Shown in pieces: positions 37,009 to 45,719 of a DNA stretch of 64,000 nucleotides. The DNA comes from CAYOUV01 sp964407265 (GTDB lineage Bacteria; Chloroflexota; Anaerolineae; Anaerolineales; Villigracilaceae): NCBI GenBank assembly GCA_964407265.1, contig CAYOUV010000005.1, forward strand, positions 1 through 64,000, in the 5' to 3' direction. Under the pieces are notes generated by a model. That model saw only the letters and a list, made by a program, of their open reading frames with translations, ran no database searches and was not told the origin of the DNA. The translations under genes and the position numbers were made by a program. How positions within the stretch are numbered: position 1 is the first letter of the stretch; each line of letters opens with the position of its first letter.

Positions 37009-38217
37009 TTATCTCTCCACCGCATGGCACTCGTGACAATACGCAGAAGATTGATCCTGCCCGTTTTGGGTGCAGCCACTGCCCATCACGGGGCGAAAGA
37101 TAAAATACTGCTGCGTGGCTTTGCCAATCAGTTCGTAGCTTCCACCTGGCAGGACGCGAGTATTCCAAAGCGGCTCACCTTTTTCAGTGACCAGGATGGT
37201 TTCGCCGAGTTTTAAATCCACGACCGGGTTGAGCAGCGCAAGCCTGAAGGCGATGTCATTCGGGTCGGTCAGCGTTTTGGTTAAAGGCAGTTCGGTAGGC
37301 GTACCGTGACAGGTTTTACACTGAACATATTCAATGCTTTTCTGGTTGGCGTGGATATCGCCGTCGCCCATCACTTCGGTCCGCGTATGGCAGTCCACGC
37401 AATCCAGGGTGTATTCACACTGCGTAAATTGGGCGATGGGTTGGTAGTAATTGTCAATCCGTTTTATAGATTGGTCGCTACGCTCAACAAAGGTCATGGT
37501 CTGTAAATCATAATTACCACGATTATGACAGGCATTGCATTGCGTGTACGGGATGGCAGTCGAGAAGGTATGCTCTGCGGTCGCGTGGCAGGCAGCGCAC
37601 CCTGTTTGACGTTCGTAAGCGAGACCTTCTCGCGGCCGGGTGTGGAGGTGGCAGGTCAAACAGTTCTCTCCAAATTTTTGGATAGACGGATTGTTTGCAC
37701 TGGTCGGGTCGAAGGCAGCCAGGGAAGTGATGCCGGTTTGGGTTTGCTCGTCCGTGATGGCTGCAATTCCAAAGTAAGCCTTCAAATCAGGTTGTGCGCC
37801 AAACGTATAACGAATACTGGCAATCGCGCCCGCATACGTGGATTGGACGCTGGTCAGCACGCGCTGGATATGATCCCGCTCATCCGCAGCGCTCCCGGAA
37901 TGACATTTGCTACCACCACACGAGGCTTCCACCACTGACAGGTCGGACGGGTTGGCCTCGCCACGCATACTGCTGTGCGCCAGGTCCGCATCCAAGGCCA
38001 GGCGTTCGCCGCCGTGACAGATGACGCAGCCGAAAGTCTTGACCGGATGCGAAGGGCTGATCTCAGGCAGGTCGGCATGGCAGGTCAGGCAGTATTCAGG
38101 CTGGCCCGTGAGCGTAGGGATTAACGCAACGGGGTGAACTTGACGCGAATCCAGCCACCAGACCAAGGCCAGGGTGAAAAGCAGGAAACCGGATGCAATC
38201 GTTAGGATCTTTTTCAT
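37009..38217 (-). CDS. Multiheme cytochrome c (about nine hemes)
   Basis: A 402-residue protein with an N-terminal signal anchor (residues 4-23). I count eight CxxCH heme sites (CLTCH, CVICH, CLTCH, CAACH, CNACH, CVDCH, CKTCH, CHECH) and one CX4CH site (CGGSKCH). The last site is at the extreme C-terminus. It sits between the cytochrome b and Rieske genes, so it probably replaces cytochrome c1 as electron acceptor of the bc complex. A nonaheme layout with a single CX4CH site is unusual for such a subunit; I cannot assign it to a named family. Confidence 0.88.
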   Translation of the reverse strand: MKKILTIASGFLLFTLALVWWLDSRQVHPVALIPTLTGQPEYCLTCHADLPEISPSHPVKTFGCVICHGGERLALDADLAHSSMRGEANPSDLSVVEASCGGSKCHSGSAADERDHIQRVLTSVQSTYAGAIASIRYTFGAQPDLKAYFGIAAITDEQTQTGITSLAAFDPTSANNPSIQKFGENCLTCHLHTRPREGLAYERQTGCAACHATAEHTFSTAIPYTQCNACHNRGNYDLQTMTFVERSDQSIKRIDNYYQPIAQFTQCEYTLDCVDCHTRTEVMGDGDIHANQKSIEYVQCKTCHGTPTELPLTKTLTDPNDIAFRLALLNPVVDLKLGETILVTEKGEPLWNTRVLPGGSYELIGKATQQYFIFRPVMGSGCTQNGQDQSSAYCHECHAVER

Positions 38218-38250
38218 AAGATTTTGGGCAAGATGATGTATTTTCTCGCC

Positions 38251-39282
38251 TTAGACCGGAATTAGCGAAAACAGGGTAAGCGCAATTATGATCAGCACGA
38301 TCAAGCTGACAACCATCTGTGCCAGGCGATTGGATTTGGGAAACCAGCGTCCGACTTCTGATTCGGCGGGTTTTGGAAAGACGTATGGAACGAGAGCAAG
38401 CACGGCCAGCATGCCCAGCGGGACCAGCACACCCCACAGGAACGGGTCACCCCATTTGAGCATTTGCTGAATCCAAAGGAAGAACCACGGCGCACGCGCC
38501 TCGGCTGTGAGATTCGGTTTTCCCGTCATAGCCGGGGCGATGGGGGCAGGGATGAAACTTGCCAGCAGGATCAGCGCGATCCCGACCACAAACATAGCCA
38601 GCACTTCGCGGCGTACCAATTCATCACGAGAGATACGCGCGTTTTCTCTTCGGAGTTGCGGCGGTGGTACGGCAATGCCGCCATCGCGGCGCACCCGGAA
38701 AGCATGCCAGATCGCGAGAATTGTGACAACGATCGTTAGACCAAAGATGTGCCAGGTGTAAAAGCGCAGCAGGGCGGTCGAGCAGGCTTGGCCTCCTCCA
38801 ACTGCGATGCGGAAGAGGAAATCACCGATCAGCGGGATGGTTTTGAGCAGGTTGGTGCCAGTCACCAAAGGCCAGCAAACGTCGATATCCCAGCGCAGGA
38901 TGTAGCCAGTGAAATCGAACAAGACGGATAAGACAAAGAGCGCCAGACCCAGCAGGTAATTGAAACTGCGCGGTTGACTATAAGCAGCAGTGAAAATCAC
39001 GCGCAACAAATGTATGGCTACAACGACCAGCAACAATTGGGCGGCCCAGTAGTGCAGGTTGCGGACCAGTCCGCCAAAGGGGACGAGATAGGTGATGGTT
39101 TGAACCGAAAGCGCGGCTTGATCTGGATTAGGAACGTAGTAAAACATTTCCAAAATACCCGTCAGGCCAAGGACCAGCATCAGGAAAATTGCCGTCCCAC
39201 CCGCCCCCAACGTGTAACGCCAGCGCGCCTGGGCGGCTGGAATCGTGGGCGGGTGCAGATGGTGAAAGAAGGAAGGGCGCAT
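38251..39282 (-). CDS. Cytochrome b (b6-type) subunit of a bc complex
   Basis: A 343-residue membrane protein, start ATG 39282. Heme-ligand histidine pairs are in HYWAAQLLLVVVAIH (13 residues between) and HIFGLTIVVTILAIWH (14 between); the 14-residue spacing is the cytochrome b6 pattern. A C-terminal part with three or four more helices follows (APWFFLWIQQMLKWGDP resembles subunit IV), so it looks like a fused b6-subunit IV. Quinol oxidation at this subunit would feed the Rieske and multiheme c proteins downstream. Confidence 0.9.
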   Translation of the reverse strand: MRPSFFHHLHPPTIPAAQARWRYTLGAGGTAIFLMLVLGLTGILEMFYYVPNPDQAALSVQTITYLVPFGGLVRNLHYWAAQLLLVVVAIHLLRVIFTAAYSQPRSFNYLLGLALFVLSVLFDFTGYILRWDIDVCWPLVTGTNLLKTIPLIGDFLFRIAVGGGQACSTALLRFYTWHIFGLTIVVTILAIWHAFRVRRDGGIAVPPPQLRRENARISRDELVRREVLAMFVVGIALILLASFIPAPIAPAMTGKPNLTAEARAPWFFLWIQQMLKWGDPFLWGVLVPLGMLAVLALVPYVFPKPAESEVGRWFPKSNRLAQMVVSLIVLIIIALTLFSLIPV

Positions 39283-39334
39283 AATTCCTGATGATATCCC
39301 TAGAGTATAACCGTCGGTACAACTTTCTGGTGAT

Positions 39335-39371
39335 GACAAGCCTCCCGCTGTCGTTTGGCGGGAGGCTTGTC
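39335..39371 (-). terminator. Strong hairpin between nrfD-like and cytochrome b genes
   Basis: GACAAGCCTCCCGC and GCGGGAGGCTTGTC form a 14 bp perfect stem with a 9 nt loop. No T-run follows on either strand, so it may act as an RNA stability or attenuation element rather than a classic terminator. It separates the Psr-like genes from the bc-like genes. Confidence 0.5.
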
Positions 39372-39466
39372 AGATGGGCAGTTGCCCGTCGAAACGGGTG
39401 CTTGTTGAGGGCTTACTCTGTCTGCAGCAAAGACGGAGCTAGAGGAACAATTCAAGTGGTATGTTA

Positions 39467-40663
39467 TCAGTCACCTGTAGGGTGAGCTGCCTGTCCGTGC
39501 CCGTCCTCGCTTTCGAAAAGTGGCAAGTACTTCGCGGCCAAGCCAAAGACCAGAATACCGGCCGAGAAGATCCCAATCGAAAGGAAGACTTCTGGCAAGG
39601 TTGGGAGATAGTGCGCGTTGTTTGCCATCAGCCTTGGTATATAAGTTAGTGGATCCGGATGTCTAACAGCGAACCAGCTCACGTTGAAGCGGTTCAGGAT
39701 CATACCGACCAGCAAGATAATGGAGCTGATCAGCAAACCATTGGAGTTCTGGCGGATCCTCTTGATCGAGAATAAGATGATCGGAATGATCGAACCGAGC
39801 AGGATTTCCGTCCAGAACAGAATACTCATCAGTCCGCTGTTGAACAGGTATTGCAAGTCGCCGGCGAGCGTTAGCTGGGTGAAGCGCACAATCAGGTACA
39901 AGCCCAACACATACGGGGTGGCTTTGCCCAGTTTCTCCAACAAATCCAGCTCAAGTCCGCGATGAAAATAACGTGAACTTAGCGTCGACTCGAAGATAAT
40001 CATCGCCAGGCCAATGGCGAGAGCCGAGATAAAAAACAGCACCGGCAAAATAGGCGTCCACCATAACGGGTAAAGTTTCTCCGGCTGAATTAATAATAGT
40101 GAGCCGAGCGAAGATTGGTGCAGGGTGGAAAGGACCACACCGAGAATCACAAACGGCATAACATATTTATGGAGTAAATGCGCCCACTTTTCCCATTTAA
40201 GCCCTTCGAAGACAACTGGCGCAAATTCAATGGCCAGCACGGTCAAGTAGCTCATCACACACAGACCGATTTCCAACAGGACCGAGGTGTGGTTCATGTG
40301 GATCATCATATACCAGATACGTTCAGGATGACCGAGGTCGACCAGCAGGGCGACCACGACCAAGATATAACCGAGAAAGCCGGTCAGCACGGAAGGGCGC
40401 AGCAGCGGTCGGAATTCCTTCAGCTCGAAGATATATACAATGGCAGCCATGACGAAGGCGCCGCTGCCGATGGCCACTCCGGTGAACAGGTCGAAGCTGA
40501 TCCAAAAACCCCAGGGGTAGGAGTAGCTCAAATCACTAATCGCGCCGATGCCCGCAAAGTAACGTACCATGGCAATGATGAAGGCGATCCCCACCAGGGT
40601 CAGCAGGACCATTACGAATGGGCTGAGGCGGAGACGCGGATTGATGGCAATTTGCATTTTCAT
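39467..40663 (-). CDS. NrfD/PsrC-family membrane subunit
   Basis: A 398-residue integral membrane protein with eight to ten helices and no heme motif. It has NrfD landmarks: the first helix followed by YPWGFWISFDLFTGVAIGSGAF, then LVDLGHPERIWYMMIHMNHTSVLLEIGLCVM. In Psr/Phs-type enzymes this subunit exchanges electrons with the quinone pool and anchors the catalytic pair. Its start (ATG AAA ATG) overlaps the Fe-S subunit's stop. Confidence 0.9.
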   Translation of the reverse strand: MKMQIAINPRLRLSPFVMVLLTLVGIAFIIAMVRYFAGIGAISDLSYSYPWGFWISFDLFTGVAIGSGAFVMAAIVYIFELKEFRPLLRPSVLTGFLGYILVVVALLVDLGHPERIWYMMIHMNHTSVLLEIGLCVMSYLTVLAIEFAPVVFEGLKWEKWAHLLHKYVMPFVILGVVLSTLHQSSLGSLLLIQPEKLYPLWWTPILPVLFFISALAIGLAMIIFESTLSSRYFHRGLELDLLEKLGKATPYVLGLYLIVRFTQLTLAGDLQYLFNSGLMSILFWTEILLGSIIPIILFSIKRIRQNSNGLLISSIILLVGMILNRFNVSWFAVRHPDPLTYIPRLMANNAHYLPTLPEVFLSIGIFSAGILVFGLAAKYLPLFESEDGHGQAAHPTGD

Positions 40664-41460
40664 TTAGTCTCCTCCGTTGATTCTTCGGCTTCGGCAGGCT
40701 CTTCCGTCGCAGCTTCTTTTTTCTTGTTGTAAGCGTGCACCCCAACGGAAACACCGGTCAGCACCGCCCCCCAGGTCACGGCAAAGGGGATGGTCAAGCC
40801 CATGACGGCTTCGCTGACGTCTTTGACCGGTTTTGAACCAAGCTCAGGCAGGCCGAGTTCGCTGAATGGAACATGCGAGAGAATGAGATATGAAGTGCCG
40901 CCGTTTTCCGTTTCGCCATAGACATGATCGATGTAGCGATCCGGATGAGCCTGGATGCGCGCATGCGCTTCCACGAGCAGGTCGGCTCGCTCGCCGAACA
41001 TTAATGCCTCAGTCGGACAGGTCGCCACACAGGCGGGTTCCAGGCCATTGTCAATGCGCTGCGGGCACATGGTGCATTTGTCGATGAACGCGCCCGGGAT
41101 GAGCCCCTTATCGTAGTCAAAGTGCGGCACTCCAAACGGGCAGGCGTTCATGCAGTAACGACAACCAATGCATTTGTCATGATCGTACAACACCGGTCCA
41201 TCAGGGCGTTTGCTATAAGCACCCACCGGGCAGGCTGACAAACAATCGGGGTCGTCGCAGTGCATACAGTGATAGACCATCGAAGCGCGATCGAGGTCCG
41301 GATATTCTCCCTTGAGCCCAACACCTGCGACCCAGATGCGGGTCTTGTTCATCGGGATGTTGTTTTCCACACTGCAGGCCATCATGCAGGCCCGGCAGTC
41401 AATGCAGCGCGTGGCGTCATAAAGGAAGGCTTTGTGTTTGATATTCTTAATATCGGTCAT
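40660..41460 (-). CDS. Four-cluster ferredoxin subunit (PsrB/NrfC type)
   Basis: A 266-residue protein, start ATG 41460 behind GGGAG (the ATG at 41472 lacks one). Cysteine clusters: CIDCRACMMACSVEN, CMHCDDPDCLSACP, CIGCRYCMNACPFG and CTMCPQRIDNG..CVATCP, which hold four [4Fe-4S] clusters. The C-terminus has one transmembrane helix and an acidic tail, so this version is itself membrane-tethered. It transfers electrons between NrfD and the molybdopterin subunit. Confidence 0.92.
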   Translation of the reverse strand: MTDIKNIKHKAFLYDATRCIDCRACMMACSVENNIPMNKTRIWVAGVGLKGEYPDLDRASMVYHCMHCDDPDCLSACPVGAYSKRPDGPVLYDHDKCIGCRYCMNACPFGVPHFDYDKGLIPGAFIDKCTMCPQRIDNGLEPACVATCPTEALMFGERADLLVEAHARIQAHPDRYIDHVYGETENGGTSYLILSHVPFSELGLPELGSKPVKDVSEAVMGLTIPFAVTWGAVLTGVSVGVHAYNKKKEAATEEPAEAEESTEETK

Positions 41461-41473
41461 GGTTGCTCCCATC

Positions 41474-43639
41474 TCAGGCCTTCTTTACCGATACAAATGT
41501 CTGACTGAGGGCCTGGCTACCGCTAATTGGGTCGGTGTAGGTGACATGCAGGTCCGACGAACTGGAACCGAGGCCATAGGCCGTGGTCAGCCCTTTCGAA
41601 AGATGTCCAAAGCCAGGAGTCATGTAGACACAGTCAGGTCGGATAGCCTGGGTGGCCTGCAGCTTGACGAAAATCTGGCCGACGTCGCTGGTCACCTGGA
41701 CCATATCGCCGTCCCGCAGCCCCAGGGATGCCACAGTTTTGACATTCATCCACAGACCAGGCTCGTCATCATATTTGTGCAGCAACTGGTTATTCTGTGT
41801 GCCGAACTGGGTCTGGCGGGCGTCTTTACCGGTCAGCAGATAGAATTGACCGGATTTAGGTGCAGGTGGCTGCTCCCATTTGGGGACCCCGTCAAAACCG
41901 GCTTTGTCGAGCGTTTCAGAGCGGAGTTCGATCTTCCCGCTGGGCGTATTCCATTTGTAGAGCTCAGAATTCCCTTCAGGCAGTTCGATATATCCCTGCT
42001 TGCGAATATCATCCAGCGAAGCGCCGATTGGTGCCAGCTGCTGGGCAATGTAATCTTCGTCGTCCTGGTATTGGAAGAAATCACTAAGGCCAAGACGTTC
42101 GCCGAGCTGCTTGTAGATCCACAGCGCCGACTTGCCTTCCCCCTGTGGTTCGATGACCGGTTGGCGCAGGAAGGCACGGTTGCCAAGCACTAAAAGTGGG
42201 TCGTAGCGTTCCAGGTAGGAGGCTTCCGGCAGGACCACATCCGAGAACCAGGCTGTGTCGTTCATGATGATATCGACGGTGACGATGAAATCCATTTTGC
42301 TGAAGGCTTGCAGCGTCTTCTTGCGATCGGGCAGGGACATGGCAGGATTTTGACGTGAGATGAACCAACCATGCGCGGTATATGGATCCTCGGCCACGAT
42401 CGAGTCTCGCAGTTGCTGAAACACGCCGATCTTGAGCGGCACGAATGGGTATTTCCAGGGCACACCGTCCAGGCGCAGAGCCGAAACCCGCGGGTACGCA
42501 GGTTGGGGCGGAGCCCCAAGGCTGCCACTTTCGCCGCCAGCCGGGAGCAGCGTCCGTCCCCAGTTTCCCAGGATGGCGTTGAGAATCGTGATGGCGCGTT
42601 GAGTCTGGAAAGAGTTGACGAAGTTCGAAGTACGCCAGCCGTTGTGGGCCAGCGCAAACGGCGCCGCTGCGGCAAACTCACGCGCGATGCGCCGGATCGT
42701 ATCCGCCGGGATTTCGGTAATCTTGGCCGCCCATTCAGGAGTGTACTGGCGCACGCTTGTGGCGACTTCGTCAAAGCCGATCGTGTATTGATCGACAAAG
42801 GACTGGTTGTACAGGCCTTCGGTAATGATAACGTTAAGCAGCGCCAGGTGAAAAGCCAGATCCGTACCCGGGCGGACAGGCAGCCATTCAGTTGCCTTGG
42901 CCGCCGTCTTGGTGAAGCGTGGATCAAGGTAGACTACCTTTACGCCACGGTCGATGGCATGGATCAGCTCGCCGGTTTCCGAATTGGAGATGGCCTCGGC
43001 CAGGTTGCGGCCGGTCAGGATAATGTACTTGAGCTCGCTGTAATCACGGTCCGGCTCTTCCATCCCATAAGTCATCAGGTTTGAGACGATCATGGCGTTA
43101 AAACACAGGCTGCGCTGTGTACCGTAATTGGGTGAACCGAAAGCTTGCAGCAGGTTCTCAAACAACGGCTGGGACAGGTTGTGCGTGGACGAAAATACCA
43201 TCGCTTCCGGGCCGTATTTTTGCTTGATGTCGAGCATGTTCTTGGCAACAATATCCAGGGCTTCATCCCAGGAGGCTTTGCGGAATTTGCCCTCGCCACG
43301 CTTCCCGACTCGGACCAGCGGAGTTAACACCCGGTCAGGGTCGTAGGTGGTCATCAAGCCAGCCTGGCCGCGCGGGCACAATTTCCCTTTGGAATGCGGG
43401 TGCTCGGGGTTGCCTTCCAGCTTGACCACACGACCATCCTGGACCTTTGCCAGCAGGCCGCAGCGCCAGACGCACATTTCGCACATGCTGGGAATGTAAC
43501 CATTATTGTTCGCGTCGAGATGTCCGGCATCCCGGGCAGCCTGCGCAACTGCTGGCGGGATGAATTTACCCACAGCCAGTGCGCCGGCGAATGCTCCGCC
43601 TAACTTCAGAAAGTCTCGTCGTGATAGTGTATTCGTCAT
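41474..43639 (-). CDS. Molybdopterin oxidoreductase, polysulfide/thiosulfate reductase-like catalytic subunit
   Basis: A 721-residue CISM-family catalytic subunit. The start at 43639 gives a Tat signal SRRDFLKLGG (residues 6-15). The N-terminal [4Fe-4S] is held by Cys53, 56, 60 and 88 (CEMCVWRC.. then LCPRG). A cysteine in RSLCFNAM sits where the Mo-ligand residue is expected. The C-terminal cofactor domain has LTGKDARQTQFGTQNNQLL and DMVQVTSDVGQI. With the following Fe-S and NrfD genes it makes a Psr/Phs/Nrf-type complex outside the membrane. The real substrate (polysulfide, thiosulfate, tetrathionate or other) is not determined by sequence; the neighbouring YeeE/YedE genes favour a sulfur compound. 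Confidence 0.87.
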   Translation of the reverse strand: MTNTLSRRDFLKLGGAFAGALAVGKFIPPAVAQAARDAGHLDANNNGYIPSMCEMCVWRCGLLAKVQDGRVVKLEGNPEHPHSKGKLCPRGQAGLMTTYDPDRVLTPLVRVGKRGEGKFRKASWDEALDIVAKNMLDIKQKYGPEAMVFSSTHNLSQPLFENLLQAFGSPNYGTQRSLCFNAMIVSNLMTYGMEEPDRDYSELKYIILTGRNLAEAISNSETGELIHAIDRGVKVVYLDPRFTKTAAKATEWLPVRPGTDLAFHLALLNVIITEGLYNQSFVDQYTIGFDEVATSVRQYTPEWAAKITEIPADTIRRIAREFAAAAPFALAHNGWRTSNFVNSFQTQRAITILNAILGNWGRTLLPAGGESGSLGAPPQPAYPRVSALRLDGVPWKYPFVPLKIGVFQQLRDSIVAEDPYTAHGWFISRQNPAMSLPDRKKTLQAFSKMDFIVTVDIIMNDTAWFSDVVLPEASYLERYDPLLVLGNRAFLRQPVIEPQGEGKSALWIYKQLGERLGLSDFFQYQDDEDYIAQQLAPIGASLDDIRKQGYIELPEGNSELYKWNTPSGKIELRSETLDKAGFDGVPKWEQPPAPKSGQFYLLTGKDARQTQFGTQNNQLLHKYDDEPGLWMNVKTVASLGLRDGDMVQVTSDVGQIFVKLQATQAIRPDCVYMTPGFGHLSKGLTTAYGLGSSSSDLHVTYTDPISGSQALSQTFVSVKKA

Positions 43640-43697
43640 GAGTATCTCCAGGATCAGCAACCGGTGACCATGATTGAACACCGCTTGCTGTAGCTGA

Positions 43698-44246
43698 TTA
43701 CTCTTTCTCTTTTCGCTGCATACCCATGCGGTCGATCAGATAGAACAGCAGCAGGGTCATGAGAGAAAAGGCAAGTACCGTTAAGTATGGATTGAGATTC
43801 CAGAGAACTGGGAGAACAGTGCCACCGTAGTTAGCCAAACTTGAAATCTTAGGGAAGACCTGTTGGTAGGTCAACCCGTAGATGGCTGCCCCAGTCAGGA
43901 AACCCAGCAAACCAGGGACGATGTAATCTAATTTTCCTTCGCCGGACCCGGCGACACAAGTACCTGGTCAGTACCCGGTCAGGGCCATGCCGACCCCAAA
44001 TAGCAGACCGCCTACCAGATTTCCGACAATATAAGTATTAGGAACGGCCGGGAAGGTGATCAATCCCAGTCCGCGCAGGCCATACAGACCGATCATAGCC
44101 ACAACCAAGGCCGTCATCATGAATTTCAAAACCGTCATATCGGTGAAACGAAATTGGTTGACGATTTTGTGATACTTGGTTAACCCGACTTTATTCAAAG
44201 CAAAGCCGAAGAACACACCGAGGAATAAGGCAATCACAAAATTCAT
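43698..44246 (-). CDS. YeeE/YedE-family permease with an in-frame UGA, probable selenoprotein
   Basis: One frame of 183 codons from ATG 44246 (AAGGAG upstream) to the stop at 43698, interrupted only by TGA at codon 93 (43970-43968). Both halves are needed to make a normal small YeeE/YedE protein with about four to five helices. The context is MALTGY-UGA-PGTCVAGSGEGK; the family has Cys at this place, and the adjacent paralogue has GGCTSG. Without readthrough a 92-residue protein would be made. The downstream part has no good ribosome site, and its only Met (43910) lies inside a helix. A SECIS-like hairpin follows. YeeE/YedE proteins transport thiosulfate or other sulfur compounds, and YedE relatives have been proposed for selenium. 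Length with Sec is 182 residues. Confidence 0.75.
43931..43967 (-). promoter_or_regulatory. Candidate bacterial SECIS hairpin
   Basis: Just after the UGA, minus strand, TCGCCG and CGGCGA pair (6 bp) around the tetraloop GGTC. A lower helix CTT/AGG with a 3 nt bulge can extend it. The loop begins 19 nt after the UGA. In E. coli fdhF the loop contains GGUC at 18 nt after the UGA, so both loop sequence and distance agree. Confidence 0.65.
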
Positions 44247-44257
44247 TTCATTGCTCC

Positions 44258-44803
44258 TTAATAGCGGTTCCGATAGACGATCAGAGCAGTGATGATCCCG
44301 GAGACAAACATCCCGGCGATGAACAGGAAAGCTGCCGGGACCAATAACATACCGCCCGAGATCGCCAGTCCACTGGTGCAGCCGCCGGCGATGCCAGCCG
44401 AATATTCCAGAATGATGGCACCGACGAAGCCTAATACCCAGCGCTTCCAAACTTGCGGTCCGAAAATGCGCTTCCACTGGGCATCGCTGTTGGCAGCATC
44501 TTTTTTGCCCCATTTCAATGTTCCACTCGTGGCCGCCCCAATCAGACCGCCGAAGAATACGCCAATCAGCAAGACCACCCCCCAGGTGATGCCGGGCGGC
44601 ATCACAAAGTTGAAGTACAGGTTATCGAAAGCCTTGGGTGCGATGGCTTTGCCGAGCATGCCAGCCAGGTTTTCGAAAGCACCGGAAGCTCCTAACAGGC
44701 TATCTGACAGGAAGACTGCCAGAATGCCGACGATTCCAAGCAGGATGCCTGCCGCGTAAGGCGACCATTCTTCCTTGCTAATTTGCTTTATGATCCACTT
44801 CAT
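44258..44803 (-). CDS. YeeE/YedE-family permease (cysteine form)
   Basis: A 181-residue membrane protein with about four to five helices. Start ATG 44803 behind AAAGGA; the in-frame GTG at 44818 is less likely. The conserved motif AGGCTSGLAISGG contains Cys142, the probable substrate-carrying thiol. It ends 11 bp before the selenocysteine-type paralogue, and the two probably form one transporter, as paired short YeeE/YedE proteins do. It may supply a sulfur compound to the oxidoreductase encoded downstream. Confidence 0.88.
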   Translation of the reverse strand: MKWIIKQISKEEWSPYAAGILLGIVGILAVFLSDSLLGASGAFENLAGMLGKAIAPKAFDNLYFNFVMPPGITWGVVLLIGVFFGGLIGAATSGTLKWGKKDAANSDAQWKRIFGPQVWKRWVLGFVGAIILEYSAGIAGGCTSGLAISGGMLLVPAAFLFIAGMFVSGIITALIVYRNRY

Positions 44804-44844
44804 GTTTTTTCCTTTCACACAAGGTGAAGAGTAATTTTCTAATC

Positions 44845-45675
44845 TTATTTCTCGTCGCTATCGGTCAATTTTTCAATAGACATCAGGACTTCAGCTGTGG
44901 CTTCAGGCTTTTCCAGCAAGCGCCGCAGGGATTTCCGGGCAGCAGGATTCAGCTTGGCAATCCCCGGAACCATGTCCACCACATCGGCTGGATACTGGCC
45001 CTCCACGGGTTTGGTTTCCTTGAATGAAACCCTTACCAGGCCTTCATTCTGGACGACAAGCGCACCACCGCCAATTACCAGGGCGCCGATCAGTGCCACC
45101 AGGATGACATTGCCCCAATTGGTTGGATACTTACCCAGGGCGTTCTCGTCATAACGCTGGACGTAGTCCACCAGGTTGGGATCGTTGGGAGCCAGGCTGG
45201 CTTCTTGTGGTGAGGCAGGAGTAGCCGGCTGGGCTGGCACTGCTGCGGCAACCGGTGTTTCACTGGCAGGAGCAGCAGGCGTGGTATCGGCACCTGCCCC
45301 AACCGCGACCCCAAGTTCCTTGGCATAAACCTGGGCACGTGCATCCAGATCGCTGGGGTGACATTGCTGGCAGGAGGCCTTGACGTCAGAAAGCGGCGGG
45401 ACCATCCCTGCATGCGCAGCAGTCTCATCGGTCGCCTGTTGGTTGCCACCATGGCAGATATAGCAGAAATCGCCAAAAGCGTGCGACTGATGCCAGTCTG
45501 TCCCGTCATTATTAACGGGTTTCTCGCCCTGCACTTCATGGCAGTTCTTGCAGGAAGAAGCCTGCGAACCACATTGTGCGCTGGCGGGAGCAGCTGTCGC
45601 CAAAAAAATGCCGGTGGCGATGATTAATGCCATTCCAGCAATGAGAAAAGAAAAAGCAGTTTTTTTGTATTGCAT
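44845..45675 (-). CDS. Membrane-anchored triheme cytochrome c
   Basis: A 276-residue protein: signal peptide (ends ASAQC), three heme sites CKNCH, CYICH and CQQCH within the first 110 residues, an Ala/Pro/Thr-rich linker, one transmembrane helix (about residues 187-206) and a 70-residue charged tail predicted to be cytoplasmic. It is the first gene after the ArsR regulator. A paralogue with the same three-heme layout lies at 47152 on the other strand. The cytoplasmic tail has no recognised domain; it may contact the next proteins of the cluster. Confidence 0.88.
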   Translation of the reverse strand: MQYKKTAFSFLIAGMALIIATGIFLATAAPASAQCGSQASSCKNCHEVQGEKPVNNDGTDWHQSHAFGDFCYICHGGNQQATDETAAHAGMVPPLSDVKASCQQCHPSDLDARAQVYAKELGVAVGAGADTTPAAPASETPVAAAVPAQPATPASPQEASLAPNDPNLVDYVQRYDENALGKYPTNWGNVILVALIGALVIGGGALVVQNEGLVRVSFKETKPVEGQYPADVVDMVPGIAKLNPAARKSLRRLLEKPEATAEVLMSIEKLTDSDEK

Positions 45676-45719
45676 GTTTTCTCCTCAATTTAGTAGGTCA
45701 TTGATTGAATTGACCCGCT

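Noticed and set aside
43698..43910. A separate 70-residue gene downstream of the UGA
   Set aside because: Its only ATG lies inside a membrane helix, has no ribosome site and would drop the conserved PGT segment. Readthrough of the UGA is the simpler model, although a true nonsense mutation cannot be excluded from sequence alone.
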